DNA of 64,000 nt from Babylonia areolata (GCF_041734735.1 NC_134899.1:2435638-2499637); one strand, 5' to 3'. Shown: positions 1 through 56,385, numbered from the stretch's first letter. Program-made: numbers and translations. Notes: generated from the sequence alone by a model not told the origin.

Positions 1-486
1 TTCATCATTAAAGGGCCATTGCATTGTCAGTGTTATCTAGAAGTTCATCATTAAAGGGCCATTGAATTGTCAGTGTTATCTAGAAGTTCATCATTAAAGG
101 GCCATTGCATTGTCAGTGTTATCTAGAAGTTCATCATTAAAGGGCCATTGAATTGTCAGTGTTATCTAGAAGTTCATCATTAAAGGGCCATTGCATTGTC
201 AGTGTGATCTAGATGTTCATCATTAAAGGGCCATTGCATTGTCAGTGTGATCTAGTAGTTCATCATTAAAGGGCCATTGCATTGTCAGTGTGATCTAGTA
301 GTTCATCATTAAAGGGCCATTGCATTGTCAGTGTGATCTCGCAGTTCATCATTAAAGGGCCATTGCATTGTCAGTGTGATCTAGTAGTTCATCATTAAAG
401 GGCCATTGCATTGTCAGTGTGATCTAGTAGTTCATCATTAAAGGGCCATTGCATTGTCAGTGTGATCTAGCAGTTCATCATTAAAG
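1..486. repeat. 43-bp tandem array, ~11 copies
   Basis: Unit begins TTCATCATTAAAGGGCCATT. Copies are nearly identical, with TTATCTAGAAG in the first units and TGATCTAGTAG in later ones. It runs off the left edge, so true length is unknown. Confidence 0.95.
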
Positions 487-1330
487 TGGAAAAAAGTCCA
501 ATAGCATGGCCCTTGAGGCACTGCTATGATGGTTGCCTTGGTTTGGATGTGGAAATAACAAGGGATAGAGAGAAGGCAGGGACAGATGGTGACAGCCTCA
601 ACATCAACAGGAAACCAGGGAACGTCAACTTTCCTGACCAGACTCCTGTTCAGACACTGTGTAACTGCAGGATGGTTTCAACTGTTGACAAAGTTTTATC
701 TTTTTAGATGCAGTTCCTTCAATATTTGCACATCAAAACACTACAGCGTTGTTTTGTATGTGGACATTATCCGTGACTTTTTTTCTTTTTCTTTTATATT
801 GAAGTATTTACCATTTGAAGCCAGAGTAGATCACGATGAGTGGACTAGAAGAGAAAATAGATTGTGGGGGGGGAAAAAGAAGATTTATACTAATTAACAT
901 CATGAAAGAATTGTTGATCTGACACTGCCAACTTACATTAATTACATTGTTAAGAAAGGGGGTAGAGAGAACATAATGGGAGAAGAAAGAAAGTGTTTGA
1001 AAATGTACAACTAAGAATATTTTGTTTACCTGATGTTTGAAGTTCTGTTGTTTTTTTAAGTTAAGGGTTTTTGTTTTTGTTTTTTTTTTGTTGTTTTTTG
1101 GGGGGGGTTGTTTTGTTTTGTTTTGTTGTTGTTGTTGTTACTGAATGTAGCCCAGTTTTCTCAGAACATTCCTGGTTTGCAATTTCATACTTGTCATGAT
1201 TGTTGTTGTTTTTTACTGAGCAGATTTATATTATGTGAAACAGCTAATAGAGAAAGTACTGCAATTTTCAAATGGTAGGGTATATTATATATCTGTTATT
1301 CTGTTAGCAATGATCATTTATTAAGCTGTC
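487..1330. other. No gene seen
   Basis: AT-rich DNA with T/G homopolymer runs near 1.05-1.14 kb and no supportable ORF or repeat. Confidence 0.6.
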
Positions 1331-1640
1331 TATGATGGGTACAGCATGGCATAATTGGTTAGGTGTTGGCCTTTTGATACACAGTGTTGACCAGTGATCA
1401 GGGTTGGAGGCTCCTGTTCAGCGTGGTGGTGTGTCCTTGAGAAAGGCAGTTTATTCTGATTCTCCTCACTCCACCCAGGTGTCAGTGGCTACCTGACTTC
1501 ATTTGGGAAAGGTTAAATGGCAGAAGGGAAGGATTAGGCCTGCTTTCCGATGTCCAGCCTTGGACACTGGATACAAATTCACTGCCCTGATGACTTCTGA
1601 AGGCTTTGGAACTTTTAACCAGAATGCAGTGATGGGTAGA
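1330..1640 (+). mobile_element. tRNA-derived SINE
   Basis: The head has an A-box-like TGGCATAATTGGTTAGGTG and a B-box-like GGTTGGAGGC. A central domain follows (TCCTTGAGAAAGGCAGTTTA, CTCCTCACTCCACCCAGGTG, TACCTGACTTCATTTGGGAA) of the type shared by many molluscan SINEs. Family name not assigned. Confidence 0.65.
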
Positions 1641-2429
1641 CACCAATCAAGCACATTTCACGTAATAGGCGTCTTTTAGTCTTGGACATCGTGATTCAGG
1701 TAATATACACAGATACAGAAAGAATGGGCTGTCTCTGTCTTTGCAAGTTACAGAGATAGTATAAAAAGCAGTCATAGAAATGATGTTATCTTTTTTATGT
1801 CATGAAGAAAGCTGGAATGTCTTTTGAGCAGTTAGTCAGTCTAGTTTTGTGTTGCAGGAAATGATTTAGAGTCTTCAATCAGATGAGAAATATCAACTCT
1901 TTAGGGAATAATCATCAACACTGAGTCAAATATTCATCTGGTAAGCCTAAAATTACAAGAAAAACTTCCTGATTTTTTCTTTTAGACCAAAGTCAGTGAC
2001 TTTGCACAAGCATGAGATTTGAAATGTGTTGAAATAGGGAGTTGTGTGCAAATTGTGGATGTACATGAAAAAATGTTCTGGGTGCTGATTATGGCAAAAC
2101 ACATTGGGAGCAGCTGTGTTGGGAGGTGTGTGTGGTGCGGGGTGTTGGGGGGGGGGGGATTTACACAGAATACTTGGAGAGATCTCACAGCTTTCTGTCT
2201 CTGAGTGAAGCGTCTGCCACAGCTTCCATACAGCCTTTGGGCAATGCTTGGAGAGGACTCCTCAAGACAGGGTCAGTCCCAAATGCAGCAAGGTCTCCAT
2301 CATGTCCCTTTTCTTATTCTTTTTTTTACTTTATTTAAATAATTATTATCATTATTATTTGTGCATGCTTATGTCTCTCTGTGTGTGTAAGATTTTTAAA
2401 AATATTTTTTTATTTTAACTTATATTACA
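1641..2429. other. No gene seen
   Basis: Unique-looking AT-rich DNA with a G-run near 2.15 kb. The short overlapping ORFs show no recognisable domain. Confidence 0.5.
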
Positions 2430-2800
2430 TTTTGTCACAACAGATTTCTGTGTGAAAATCAGGTTGCTGTCCACAGCATACTAGCTACAGTGCAGTGCCA
2501 CCACCACTCCCCTAACCCCCCCCCCCCCCCCCCCCTTTTTTTTTTCTTTAAGTGTACTTCTTTCTACAGTCACAGCAGATTTTTCTGCATAATTTTTACC
2601 AGGAACAACCCTTTTTTTCACCATGGGTTCTTTAACATGCACTAAGTGCATGCTGCACATGGGACCGAAACTTTGTCTCATCCTGACCGGCGTGCACACC
2701 AACACTCAAGGTGTGGTGGAGGGGGAATTAATCAATCCTGGTTCATGTGTGGGGCTGGAACCCATCAACACTAGTCGGGTGCATTATCACTGGGACCACT
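2430..2800 (-). mobile_element. SINE copy 1 of the AGTGCATGCTGCAC family
   Basis: Shares TTCTTTAACATGCACTAAGT, GCATGCTGCACATGGGACC and CACTCAAGGTGTGGTGGAGG with copies at 14.77-15.16 kb and 49.66-50.05 kb. The tRNA-like head lies at the high-coordinate end. A C-run and T-run interrupt the tail. Confidence 0.75.
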
Positions 2801-3804
2801 GGTCCATTTTGTTGTGGGGGTTTTTCCACATGTCAACATAATTAGCAAACAGTGTCCCCTTGACTGTGGGGAAATGGTCATCATCAGTAAGTTGTACCAG
2901 TTGTGTGTCACCATCTGTATCTATGAAGACAGTTCAGAGCAGTGGACATTGGATTATCTCTGTGGAATCAGGTAGGACATTTTGTTTGTACGATGCTAGT
3001 CCTTTGTGTGCAGCATCATTATTTATTTTGAAAAAAAAAAAAGTTGTTATAAAAACTCTTTAGCATTCATGGATATTTTAAGTCCCATTTTTGGTGTGGG
3101 TTTTAAATTGATGCATGTGATCATTTAATGTAGCATGTACTGTTACTCCATGTTTTTCACATGGAAATCTTCCTTTATCATTGCATGTTTAGGATGTTGC
3201 TGACAAGTGGTTTGTTTTTTTGGGGGGAGGGGGTTAAGTAATCCTTTTTTTTTTTTTTATTCAATAAAACTATTACTTATTGATTTGACTGCAAAGAAGT
3301 TTTATGCTTTGATTAAATGAGGATTACAAATGTATGTTTTGCATATTGTGCACAGCATGGTACAGAAATTTAAAGAACTTCCATGTTGACATGATTGTAT
3401 TTATAGCAAAGCAGTACTGAATGTCAGTTTGTCCATTTAGATATTAGTCATTAGAACAGAATGAGGTTTCTTTTAAATCAAGGTCTGATGAGATGTTTCA
3501 TTGTACACACACACAAAAAAAAGTGAATGAAAAAAAAAATTCTTCATTTCAGCATTTATTTTCCAGATTCCTTGTGACTCACAGAGAGAACATATTTCTA
3601 GGTGAAAAAAGTTTTTTTCCCACATGAAAAATAGAGATGCATTAAAGTTTTTTCATTATTTATTTGTATGTATACATTTACTGATACATGTCTGAAGCCA
3701 AAATAAAGATGTGGATTCCTCCGTAATTTTACATTTACAAAAGTGAACACTTGCGCACTCTCATCATTGTGTAACAGCACTTGCTGTCAATTTCTCTGAA
3801 TATA
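2801..3804. other. No gene seen; plus-strand AATAAA near 3262
   Basis: AT-rich DNA with T- and A-runs. TCAATAAAAC near 3260 could be a poly(A) signal of a plus-strand gene lying off the left edge, but nothing else supports that. Confidence 0.4.
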
Positions 3805-4260
3805 TAGACATGATTACATATCATCTCCAGGTCAGATTGCTGAAATGCATCGACATGATTACGTATCATCTCCAGGTCAGATTGCTGAAATACATGGACA
3901 TGATTACATATCATCTCCAGGTCAGATTGCTGAAATATATAGACATGATTACGTATCATTATCTCCAGGTCAGATTGCTGAAATACATGGACATGATTAC
4001 GTATCATTATCACCAGGTCAGATTGCTGAAATACATGGCCATGATTACATATCATCTCCAGGTCAGATTGCTGAAATGCTTGGGCATGATCACATACCAT
4101 AATCTCCTTGTCAGATTACTGAAATATATGGACATGATCACATCATCTCCTGTCAGATTGCTGAAATATATGACAGGATAATGTCATCATCTGTCTAAAT
4201 ATATGGACATGATCACATCATCTCTCTGTTAGATTGCTGAAATATATGGCCATGATCACG
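3805..4260. repeat. 45-bp tandem array, ~10 copies
   Basis: Unit includes TCATCTCCAGGTCAGATTGC. Because 45 is a multiple of three, both strands stay open for ~120 codons; this is a period effect rather than evidence of a gene. Copies decay toward the right end. Confidence 0.9.
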
Positions 4261-5194
4261 TCACCATCTCTCTCTTTTGAAGAGAAAATCGGGTGGGGGT
4301 GGGGGAGCAAGCCATTTTCAGGCTGTGTGAAATGCTGTAGCATGCATCAGTAGAGATGATACACTGACCTATAAAGACCATTCTGACATATTCTTAATCA
4401 AAAATAAATACTGATGTAAGTTAAAAAGTATATTGCTGATACAGATTAGACAAAAGCATAATCCGTTACCTTTTTTCTCTTATCTAAATGAACAAGTCAC
4501 TCATTTACAGAAAGATGAGAAAAGCCACTGTTGTGAAGGAGAACATAGCTACCCATCAGTGGCTCCATTACATAGATTTTCAGTGCAGTCCATCCTCTGT
4601 TTTGTCAGCTACTGCCATGTATGAGGGGATTTCTGTCTGACAGGTTTTACCATTCCATATAGGCAGCCATTATCCATTTTCAGGGATGTACATACCAGGT
4701 ATGTTTGTTTTCATAACCCACCTAACACTGACACGGATTGACTGACCTTCACCACGATGATCTGATGCTAGTCTGTGTATATATAGATACATGAAGGGGA
4801 TTAAGGCATCAGTAGGTCTGGAATGTAAGACCCTCAGGTTGGAAGACCCCTTAGCCATCGTGTCTGTCATCTGTCAGTCACTCTCACTTGAATAAACCAA
4901 CATTCATTTCTCTACTCCGGTCCATTTCCTTTATCACAGTATGAAAACACTATCCCTTGTATTGTTGCTTTTTTCCCTGCATGTGTAAAAATCAGAACAT
5001 AGCGTTTGGATTGGTGACAAGAGCAGAACTTTGGAACACACCCATGTGATGCTATTGGAAAACAATTCACAATGCGCTATTGCTGTCCCATTTCCACACA
5101 CACACATACACACACACACACACACACACGCATGGAGATCAAGTTTCCAAAGGAATTTTCTGTCAGTGCTACAAACGGATAATCACAATAACAT
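4261..5194. other. No gene seen; (CA)n at 5096-5130
   Basis: Unique-looking DNA ending in a CA microsatellite just before the 58-bp array. Confidence 0.5.
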
Positions 5195-6225
5195 AGATGT
5201 TCCTTTAATATCCAATCAGAAATAATATTTTCAATAAGGAAAAATTCAGGGGATTGAGTGTCCTTCAATATCCAATCAGAAATGTGTTCAATACACATCA
5301 AATTCCGGGGATTGAGTGTCCTTCAATATCCAATCAGAAATCTGTTCAATACACATCAAATTCAGGGGACTGAGTGTCCTTCAATAACCAATCAGAAATG
5401 TGTTCAATACACGACAAATTCCGGGGATTGAGTGTCCTTCAATATCCAATCAGAAATCTGTTCAATACAGGACAAATTCAGGGGACTGAGTGTCCTTCAA
5501 TAACCAATCAGAAATCTGTTCAATACACGACAAATTCAGGGGACTGAGTGTCCTTCAATAACCAATCAGAAATGTGTTCAATACACGACAAATTCCGGGG
5601 ATTGAGTGTCCTTCAATATCCAATCAGAAATCTGTTCAATACACATCAAATTCAGGGGATTGAGTGTCCTTCAATATCCAATCAGAAATCTGTTCAATAC
5701 ACGACAAATTCAGGGGATTGAGTGTCCTTCAATATCCAATCAGAAATCTGTTCAATACACATCAAATTCAGGGGATTGAGTGTCCTTCAATATCCAATCA
5801 GAAATGTGTTCAATACACGACAAATTCAGGGGATTGAGTGTCCTTCAATATCCAATCAGAAATCTGTTCAATACACGACAAATTCAGGGGATTGAGTGTC
5901 CTTCAATATCCAATCAGAAATCTGTTCAATACACATCAAATTCAGGGGATTGAGTGTCCTTCAATATCCAATCAGAAATCTGTTCAATACACATCAAATT
6001 CCGGGGATTGAGTGTCCTTCAATATCCAATCAGAAATCTGTGCAATACACATCAAATTCAGGGGACTGAGTGTCCTTCAATATCCAATCAGAAATCTGTG
6101 CAATACAGGACAAATTCAGGGGATTGAGTGTCCTTCCATATCCAATCAGAAATCTGTGCAATACAGGACAAATTCAGGGACTGAGTGTTCCTTCTATAGC
6201 GAATCAGAAATATGTTCAATACATG
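5195..6225. repeat. 58-bp tandem array, ~17 copies
   Basis: Unit includes GGGGATTGAGTGTCCTTCAA and TATCCAATCAGAAATCTGTT. Variants (CTG/GTG, CATC/CGAC) alternate in blocks, as expected from multi-unit duplication. Each unit carries CCAAT (TCCAATCAG). Confidence 0.93.
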
Positions 6226-6761
6226 GATTGCTGTGCACTAATCTTTCAGCTTTGGACAACTCCTGCCACCATCAAGCCAGGTATTAAGAAATGGGTTCAG
6301 ACATTCTTCTGCAGCAACATTCACAGAGTCCATTTTTTATGTTGTTTTACAGCCATGTATCAAGAAGTGGGTCCAGACACATGGGTCTTCAGCAGTTATA
6401 TTCAGAGTACATTGTTTTCATTTTTGTTGTTGGCCTCAGTGGCTTCCAAGTCATGAAACACATTATTTTCTACTATCTTTTTCATTTTTTAAGTACTCAG
6501 TGTGCGGCTTTCTTCATTCGTAAAAATAATCAAACAAATAAAACATACCAAAAAAAAGAAAGGAAAACATATGGCAAATACAGAAGGAAAAAACAACAGA
6601 AAGATCCATTCACACATTGTTGGTGTGTTTTATCTGTTAAGACATTTCTGCTTGCTTAATCAGTGAATATATGCAAGACAAGTGGTTCTACTCTGTATCA
6701 ACACTGGGACCCACTCACTTCAGCAAACACCAAACTCCATTCATACAGTCTGTAATAGATC

Positions 6762-6767
6762 TTTATT
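6762..6767 (-). terminator. Candidate poly(A) signal for the HSP110 gene
   Basis: AATAAA on the minus strand in otherwise ordinary sequence 4.3 kb below the stop. Another minus-strand AATAAA lies at 9476-9481. I cannot choose between them without transcript ends. Confidence 0.3.
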
Positions 6768-8669
6768 CTTCAAAGACAAATCCAGAAAAAGTGTGAGAGA
6801 GAGAGAAACAAGTGTTAAACATGCCCCAGAACAGGGCCAGTCCATGTTAACTGCCCCCAACCTGTCCAAAGATATGTAAGCCATGGCGTTTCCATGCTGG
6901 GGGTGGGGCATGAACAGGTCCGGAACTAACATTGCAGTCACAACACATCTGAAACCATGCCCCTTCTCTCTCTCTCTCTTCTGTACATCTTGTCTGTTAA
7001 AAACAAATGCTCCAAGATAAAAAAAGAATTTAGAATTGTGACTTTGAACGAATGGCAGTTGACGATGTGTTAATAAACAGGAAATGTATCTTGCACACCT
7101 GAAATCAGTCTTCAAATTTGTTAAAAATACTTCTAAACAAAACATTACAAACTGAGCTTTAACAAGAAGGTGCACAACAGCATTGGGGTGACTCTGCAAT
7201 CTCTGATCTTTGCAATGGGACAAAACATACTGTACATTTCACCGTCTTTTCCATGTGTTGACCCTTGACCCCTGGTCCCATGACCACTGATAGTGGAGAG
7301 TATCACTGTCTCCTACAACTAACACAGCAACCCTCACTGTGACACAAAACATCTCTTTCCACTTTTTTCGTCTTTTTTTTTTTTTCTCTCTCTCTCTCTC
7401 TCTCTCTTTCAATATGCAGCCACCTGAGATTCAACAATCTGCATTCTCAGCAAAGCAAATCACCTACCATTTATCAATGATCATCCTGCAATGGTCCTAC
7501 ATAATAAACAACTCAAGTCTTGACGAGATTTAGAGTTCCATACACCACTAATGCATACAGCTGGTCATAAGATTCAATATATCGATAGCGCTCTCGTAGT
7601 TGCGGATATAAATTTTCAAGAAGTTATCTTGTAGAGCTTGATGCTGTTAGATAAGCATCAAGAGGCTGTAAGTGAATTCAAGTTACATAGATTACTTCAT
7701 GTTTCAGAGTTGTTTAAAGAGTGTCAACATTTCTATGGTCACAAATGGAATAGAATTGAATGTGCAGAAGCCACCAGGGTGCACTGATATACAGATGGAC
7801 TAAAAGCATGAGGGGGCGTTTTTTTCACATACTGACATACAAACATACTGGTGAACGAAAAACTTGAGAGGATTACTTTTCCCTGTCTCCACTCAAAAGT
7901 GACACCATCTCAGCTGCAAAAGCTTCTTTTACAATGATAAAGACTGAACGCTCAAAAGGCAAGAGAGGAGGGTTCATGCTGTATCCAGTTTGGAGCATTC
8001 ATCTGTCACATGGTTCTGCAAAATTTGGTAAAAAGGTAAGAGATATAGGTGTCGATAATAAACCGACCATTTAGAAAACTGCGGTGCATAAACAGTCAAC
8101 TAAGCATGAACATATGTATCTGTATCTTACATAATGCTATGATGGGAAAGAGGAGGAGGGACATGAACAATGAAATGGAACTCAGATCATGTAAGACAAT
8201 GGGTATGGTAGCTGGACAAACAATACAAAAAAAAACAAAAACCCATGAACTCTTATCCGTGAGGATTCAAACTGTAATAAATACCATGATGTTAGATCCT
8301 TACCCTAGCCTCCCAATGATACTACGTAAAACCAAAAAATTCAACAATGCTATACACACCCCTCACAAAAAGAAACAATCAGTACAGCCGATCTTCCATG
8401 ACACTGCTTCAAGCGGCAGAACACAGATACACATTCCACACACAGTCACTGGATTGGAAGCTGACATCTCAAGGAACAACAGCCACCCAGCAGAGGAAAC
8501 AGTTTCAGTTTCGAGAACACAATAACATATGCGGTCTGAACCATACCTGCTACATGGCATCTGCTTTTAAAATGTAATTTAAAAAAAGAAGAAAGCCAGT
8601 GTCTCAACAACACATAGGCCCAACATGCTGGTCAGGACTTTACAGCTAACCAGGTTCTAAAAATATATG

Positions 8670-8955
8670 TATGACAGTCAGTCGTGTCCAACTATGAACA
8701 GCAGAGGCAACTGCTGTCCTGACTAACCAGGCTAGAATTTGATTATGGTGGAGAGTGTTTTGCCTAAGTTACATCCCCACTCTCTCGGCCAAGAGAGTTT
8801 TAGGACAGACAGCATTTGGATGGTTCCCAAAGGCCAACTAGCCCCCAAGGCTGCAGCACTAAGAGCCAGTGCAATACTGCCTCCTAGTTTGAGGGTTATA
8901 GTCCTTCACAAAAGACTAAGCTGTTAATGACTTTCCATTGCAATGGAGAAATAAT
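8670..8955 (+). repeat. Probable dispersed repeat (SINE-like)
   Basis: Contains AGTCGTGTCCAACTATGAAC, CCCCACTCTCTCGGCCAAGA and CCCCCAAGGCTGCAGCACTA, which I recall as a recurrent molluscan repeat. No second copy occurs in this window, so the call rests on memory. Confidence 0.4.
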
Positions 8956-9684
8956 TGATCATACAACTCTCACTTTGCTGTTAGCCCAACTGTAAGCATA
9001 TGTCAATATGTATATCTATGTGAAAACAGTTAACAAAAATGATAAATGCAGCCAAGTAAACAAATAAACAGAAACAGAATACATTATATAAAAGAAAAGA
9101 CACACAGAAAGCAGGTAAATAAGAAGAAAACTGGGCTAGCGATTTCCTGCACATGTTGAACAGGCAACCACTGAAGCTGTGTCCCAAACACCTTCAGACT
9201 GCACAGCACTGCCTGACATTTCAAAGTGGATGAAAAAATTTACGGAAATATATTTAAAGACTGGTCATAGGAGAGTTTTGCACTGTATCGTCACCATGAC
9301 TGGTGCTACTGGCTGTCTTTTGCAACTCCTCAACAAATGACTGCAGTATCACCACACCCATATACATACACATACACTGCACACAGAATAACATCCACAC
9401 ACACATACACCACACACAAAATGACAGAGTGGCTGACAGCATGCCAAAAAGAAAAAAAACCGCCTCTTCAACATGTTTATTCATGATTCCTATGATGTAT
9501 GAAAGACAGCAGGTTCCTTACACCACACACAATGAGCAGCAAGCAGGAAGACTGCCTGCAAAGTATTCCTGAGACTGAAGAGACAGAGGGAAAACTATGC
9601 AGAGATGGATGACCAGTGGCCAGACCCTACACTCCTGTGGACATCACTTTCCATACACCCAGAACCTAGAACAACAGAGTCACA

Positions 9685-9895
9685 CAGAAAGTGTGTCAAG
9701 GGAAGAACTTCCAACCCACAGAGCTACACAGAAAGTGTGTCAAGGCAAGAACCAACCCACAGAGCTACACAGAAAGTGTGTCAAGGCAAGAACCAACCCA
9801 CAGAGCTACACAGAAAGTGTGTCAAGGCAAGAACCAACCCACAGAGATACACAGAAAGTGTGTCAAGGCAAGAACCAACCCACAGAGCTAAAAGG
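9685..9895. repeat. 41-bp tandem array, ~5 copies
   Basis: Unit CACAGAAAGTGTGTCAAGGC followed by AAGAACCAACCCACAGAGCT. Highly uniform, so probably recent. Lies in the presumed 3'UTR. Confidence 0.9.
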
Positions 9896-10639
9896 GAAAG
9901 GTCATCATGGGAAAGGATAATCTGCCAGTTCACTGAGCAAAACATTTGGTTCTGAGAATCCAGAGTTTTAGTCCTGGATGAAAGTGGTCCACTATGGTAC
10001 ACCCCAGATCAGTGACATAGGTACAGGCCTGTCAGTCTGAGCCACAAACACTCACACACATACGGAGACGATAAAAACAGGCTTGAAACACATTCACCCC
10101 ATTCACCCATAGAGAAAATAACACAAACAACACGTGGCCATGGAACAAAGAGATGTGTTCCTGTCCATCAGCAGGACAAGATCTCATTACTGGTAACACA
10201 CAAGAGATCAGCGATACAAAAAAACACAACAGCATTCACTCCTCAGCATGGGTGAGACTTCAGGAAATCCTACTTTCATAAATCACTACCTTAACAGTTC
10301 AAAATAAATGATAGTTACAACAACAACAACAACAAAAAACAGACAAAAAGGCATGTATACATTTGCAGTAATATCAGTGTGGTGGGCTGAGACTCCGGGA
10401 GAGGGCCAAGAGCTGGCAGCATCCCTCTGCTCACTGAGGTGAGTGTCAGTGTTCCCTCTAGTGTCCATGTCCCCTTACCCTAACAGTTTTGCACACTGCC
10501 TTTTTCATTCCTGAAAAGTCACTCTTGCATGGATGGTAGATAACCTGATGGCAAATCAAACTAAATTAAAAAAAAGCCAAAACACACACACACACAAGAA
10601 AGGAAGAGTCAGTTCAACACAAACCAACATGTATCAATA

Positions 10640-11036
10640 GTGAGTTGACCTGAAGAACATCCACAGGAGTACCCTTCCCCCTGCCCCGAAGCACAGACAG
10701 AAATCATGGTGCACAAATTTACTCCTCCCTCCCCCCTTCCCCCACCTAAGGTCCCAGTCATCAATCCACATCCATGGCCCCTGCCCCAAACACAGCGAGA
10801 AATCATAATGAATGAATTGACCTCCCCCCCACCCCCTCCTGCCCCAACACGCAGCAAGACATCATGTGAACAAATTCCCCTACAAACCCCCACCCCACTC
10901 CCACCTAAGGTCCCAGTCATCAATCATGTCCATGTCCCCTCCTCTGCCCAGACACGCAAGAAAACATCATGGTGAACAAATTCACCTACCAACACCCCAC
11001 CCCCCCACCCCCACCCACCGCCTAAGGTCCCAGTCA
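10640..11036 (-). repeat. 3'UTR array copying the HSP110 stop region
   Basis: Irregular units containing GACTGGGACCTTAGG right after the real stop are repeated downstream. Two further copies retain the end of the coding sequence: near 10760-10790 the strand reads GCC ATG GAT GTG GAT TGA (MDVD then stop), and near 10916-10945 a variant GACATGGACATGATTGATGA. C-rich spacers separate them. Confidence 0.75.
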
Positions 11037-54790
<43,754 letters not shown>

Positions 54791-54815
54791 CGAGGATACA
54801 ATGTTTACCGCTGTC

Positions 54816-54823
54816 TATAAATA
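54816..54823 (-). promoter_or_regulatory. TATA-like box
   Basis: TATTTATA on the gene strand (TATAAATA on the plus strand), correctly placed between the heat shock element and the inferred start near 54790. Confidence 0.65.
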
Positions 54824-54840
54824 CCGAACTCTCACACAAC

Positions 54841-54853
54841 GAAATTTCTGGAA
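54841..54853 (-). promoter_or_regulatory. Perfect three-unit heat shock element
   Basis: GAA-2-TTC-2-GAA with no mismatch (GAAATTTCTGGAA on the plus strand; TTCCAGAAATTTC on the gene strand). It is the minimal trimeric HSF1 site and lies about 20 bp above the TATA-like box, roughly -50 to -63 from the inferred start. It predicts heat induction of this gene. Confidence 0.85.
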
Positions 54854-54873
54854 CACACGTGAAGCGAGCGTCC

Positions 54874-54878
54874 ATTGG
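54874..54878 (-). promoter_or_regulatory. CCAAT box
   Basis: CCAAT on the gene strand, about -85 from the inferred start, a usual distance for NF-Y binding. Together with the heat shock element and TATA box it forms a classic heat-shock promoter layout. Confidence 0.6.
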
Positions 54879-55052
54879 CGAGATGCCGCTTCCGGCAAGA
54901 CTCATTGCAGCTCTGCAGTGAAAGATTTTCCTCCCACGCTTTGTGATGTTTAAACGATATTCTAGTGCAACATAATGTTTGTTATTAGTAATTTTCCTGT
55001 ATAACAATTTACTTACAGACGCGGATGTAAATAAGACACAGCTTGTGTGATT

Positions 55053-55091
55053 TTTTTTTTTTTTTTTTTTGGGGGGGGGGGGGGGAGGGGA
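55053..55091. repeat. T-run/G-run junction
   Basis: About 20 T followed by about 18 G with one A, upstream of the promoter. Confidence 0.9.
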
Positions 55092-55164
55092 GTGTTTAGC
55101 CACTGTTCAAAAAGAGCATTTTCTATTTTTAGATCAATGGTGTTAAGACCATCGAGCTCGTGGT

Positions 55165-55400
55165 TGAGCAGTTTCAGTTTCAGTTTCAGTAGCTCAAGGA
55201 GGCGTCACTGCGTTCGGACAAATCCATATACGCTACACCACATCTGCCAAGCAGATGCCTGACCAGCGGCGTAGCCCAACGCGCTTAGTCAGGCATTGGG
55301 AAAAAAGGTGAATAAATAATAGATAAGCGTACATAAATAAGTAAATAAATACATAAATAGATAAATGAATAAATAATAATTATGATATGAAAAAAGGTAG

Positions 55401-55434
<34 letters not shown>

Positions 55435-55440
55435 AATAAG
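55165..55440 (+). mobile_element. SINE with TTTCAGTTTCAGTAGCTCAA head
   Basis: Contains TCAAGGAGGCGTCACTGCGT, ACACCACATCTGCCAAGCAG and CGTAGCCCAACGCGCTTAGT, then a TAAATAAATAA tail. I recall this as a common marine-snail SINE. A relative lies at 56085-56265. Confidence 0.65.
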
Positions 55441-55579
55441 ACAACAATGATGATAAATAAGCAAATAAATGTAAAACATGAAGACACACATTCACACATG
55501 CACCCACACATGCATAACAGATATGCGCCAAACATGCAGTTTCACAGATATGAAAGCACAGTCAAATACACATAAACGT

Positions 55580-55696
55580 ACATGAGCCCCAACACACACA
55601 CACACACACACACTGCACACACACACACATTACCCTGCACCTCCTCTACCCCCCTCCTCCACACACTCATTTCTCGGCTACGTATCGCAGCTTCCA

Positions 55697-55735
<39 letters not shown>

Positions 55736-55820
55736 TGAACACTTACTTGTACAAGCACACACACATACGCCCATATCCCCCACCTCCACCCCTTCACATA
55801 TATATATATATACACACTGT
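55580..55820. repeat. (CA)n clusters and (TA)n
   Basis: CA tracts at 55592-55630 and 55700-55733 and TA near 55797-55812. Confidence 0.9.
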
Positions 55821-56019
55821 GGTTGAGCCTCTACGGGCACTTCTCGGATGTAGTGGAGAATGCGTGTGTGTGGGGGGGGGAGGGGGGGGGTATAAGGGGT
55901 GGGACTGAGCAGTTGTGTATGCAGGAGTGAGTGTGGATCATGGGAGCTATGTGCAGGTGTAGCTGCACAAATGCACTGATGAATGACGTTCCGGCTGTTT
56001 GTGGGATCGACGATGTAAT

Positions 56020-56025
56020 GCCTCG

Positions 56026-56064
<39 letters not shown>
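56020..56064. repeat. (TG)n microsatellite
   Basis: About 20 TG dinucleotides. Confidence 0.95.
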
Positions 56065-56066
<2 letters not shown>

Positions 56067-56084
56067 GCCGTATGCGTAATCCCT

Positions 56085-56265
56085 TCAGTTCAGTTTCAAG
56101 AAGGTGTCAGAACGTTTGGACAAATCCAAATTGGCAGCACCACATGTGCGGCTGGTATTTAATAAAATTAAAATAAAATAAAATAAATAAAAATAATAAT
56201 AATAAAAGAGAAAAAAAACAACTCCAAATGCCCGACCCGGCTTCGCACAACGAAACCCGGGCAAC
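56085..56265 (+). mobile_element. Diverged SINE, relative of the 55.2-kb copy
   Basis: Shares CAGTTTCAAGAAGGTGTCAG, GGACAAATCCAAATTGGCAG and CACCACATGTGCGGCTGGTA with the 55.2-kb element, then an AAATAA-rich stretch. Confidence 0.5.
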
Positions 56266-56385
56266 TCAGTCGATGCGCTGTTGAGGCCTGGAGAGTTTAC
56301 TATATAGGATTATAAAGTACGTTTGTGTAAGTCTCACAGACACGAGGGTCACATCAAATACACGAATGTGTGACACACACACCGG

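Larger units (their letters stand above)
6768..11036 (-). other. Probable long 3'UTR and downstream DNA
   Basis: No coding exon seen. It contains a 41-bp array near 9.7-9.9 kb, a dispersed repeat at 8.67-8.95 kb and the stop-copy array at 10.64-11.04 kb. The extent of the UTR is inferred. Confidence 0.4.

Noticed and set aside
1-6225. CRISPR-like regular repeats
   Set aside because: Units are contiguous with no unique spacers; the locus is eukaryotic.
8049-8525. 158-codon plus-strand ORF
   Set aside because: No recognisable domain, no neighbouring exons, composition like surrounding non-coding DNA.
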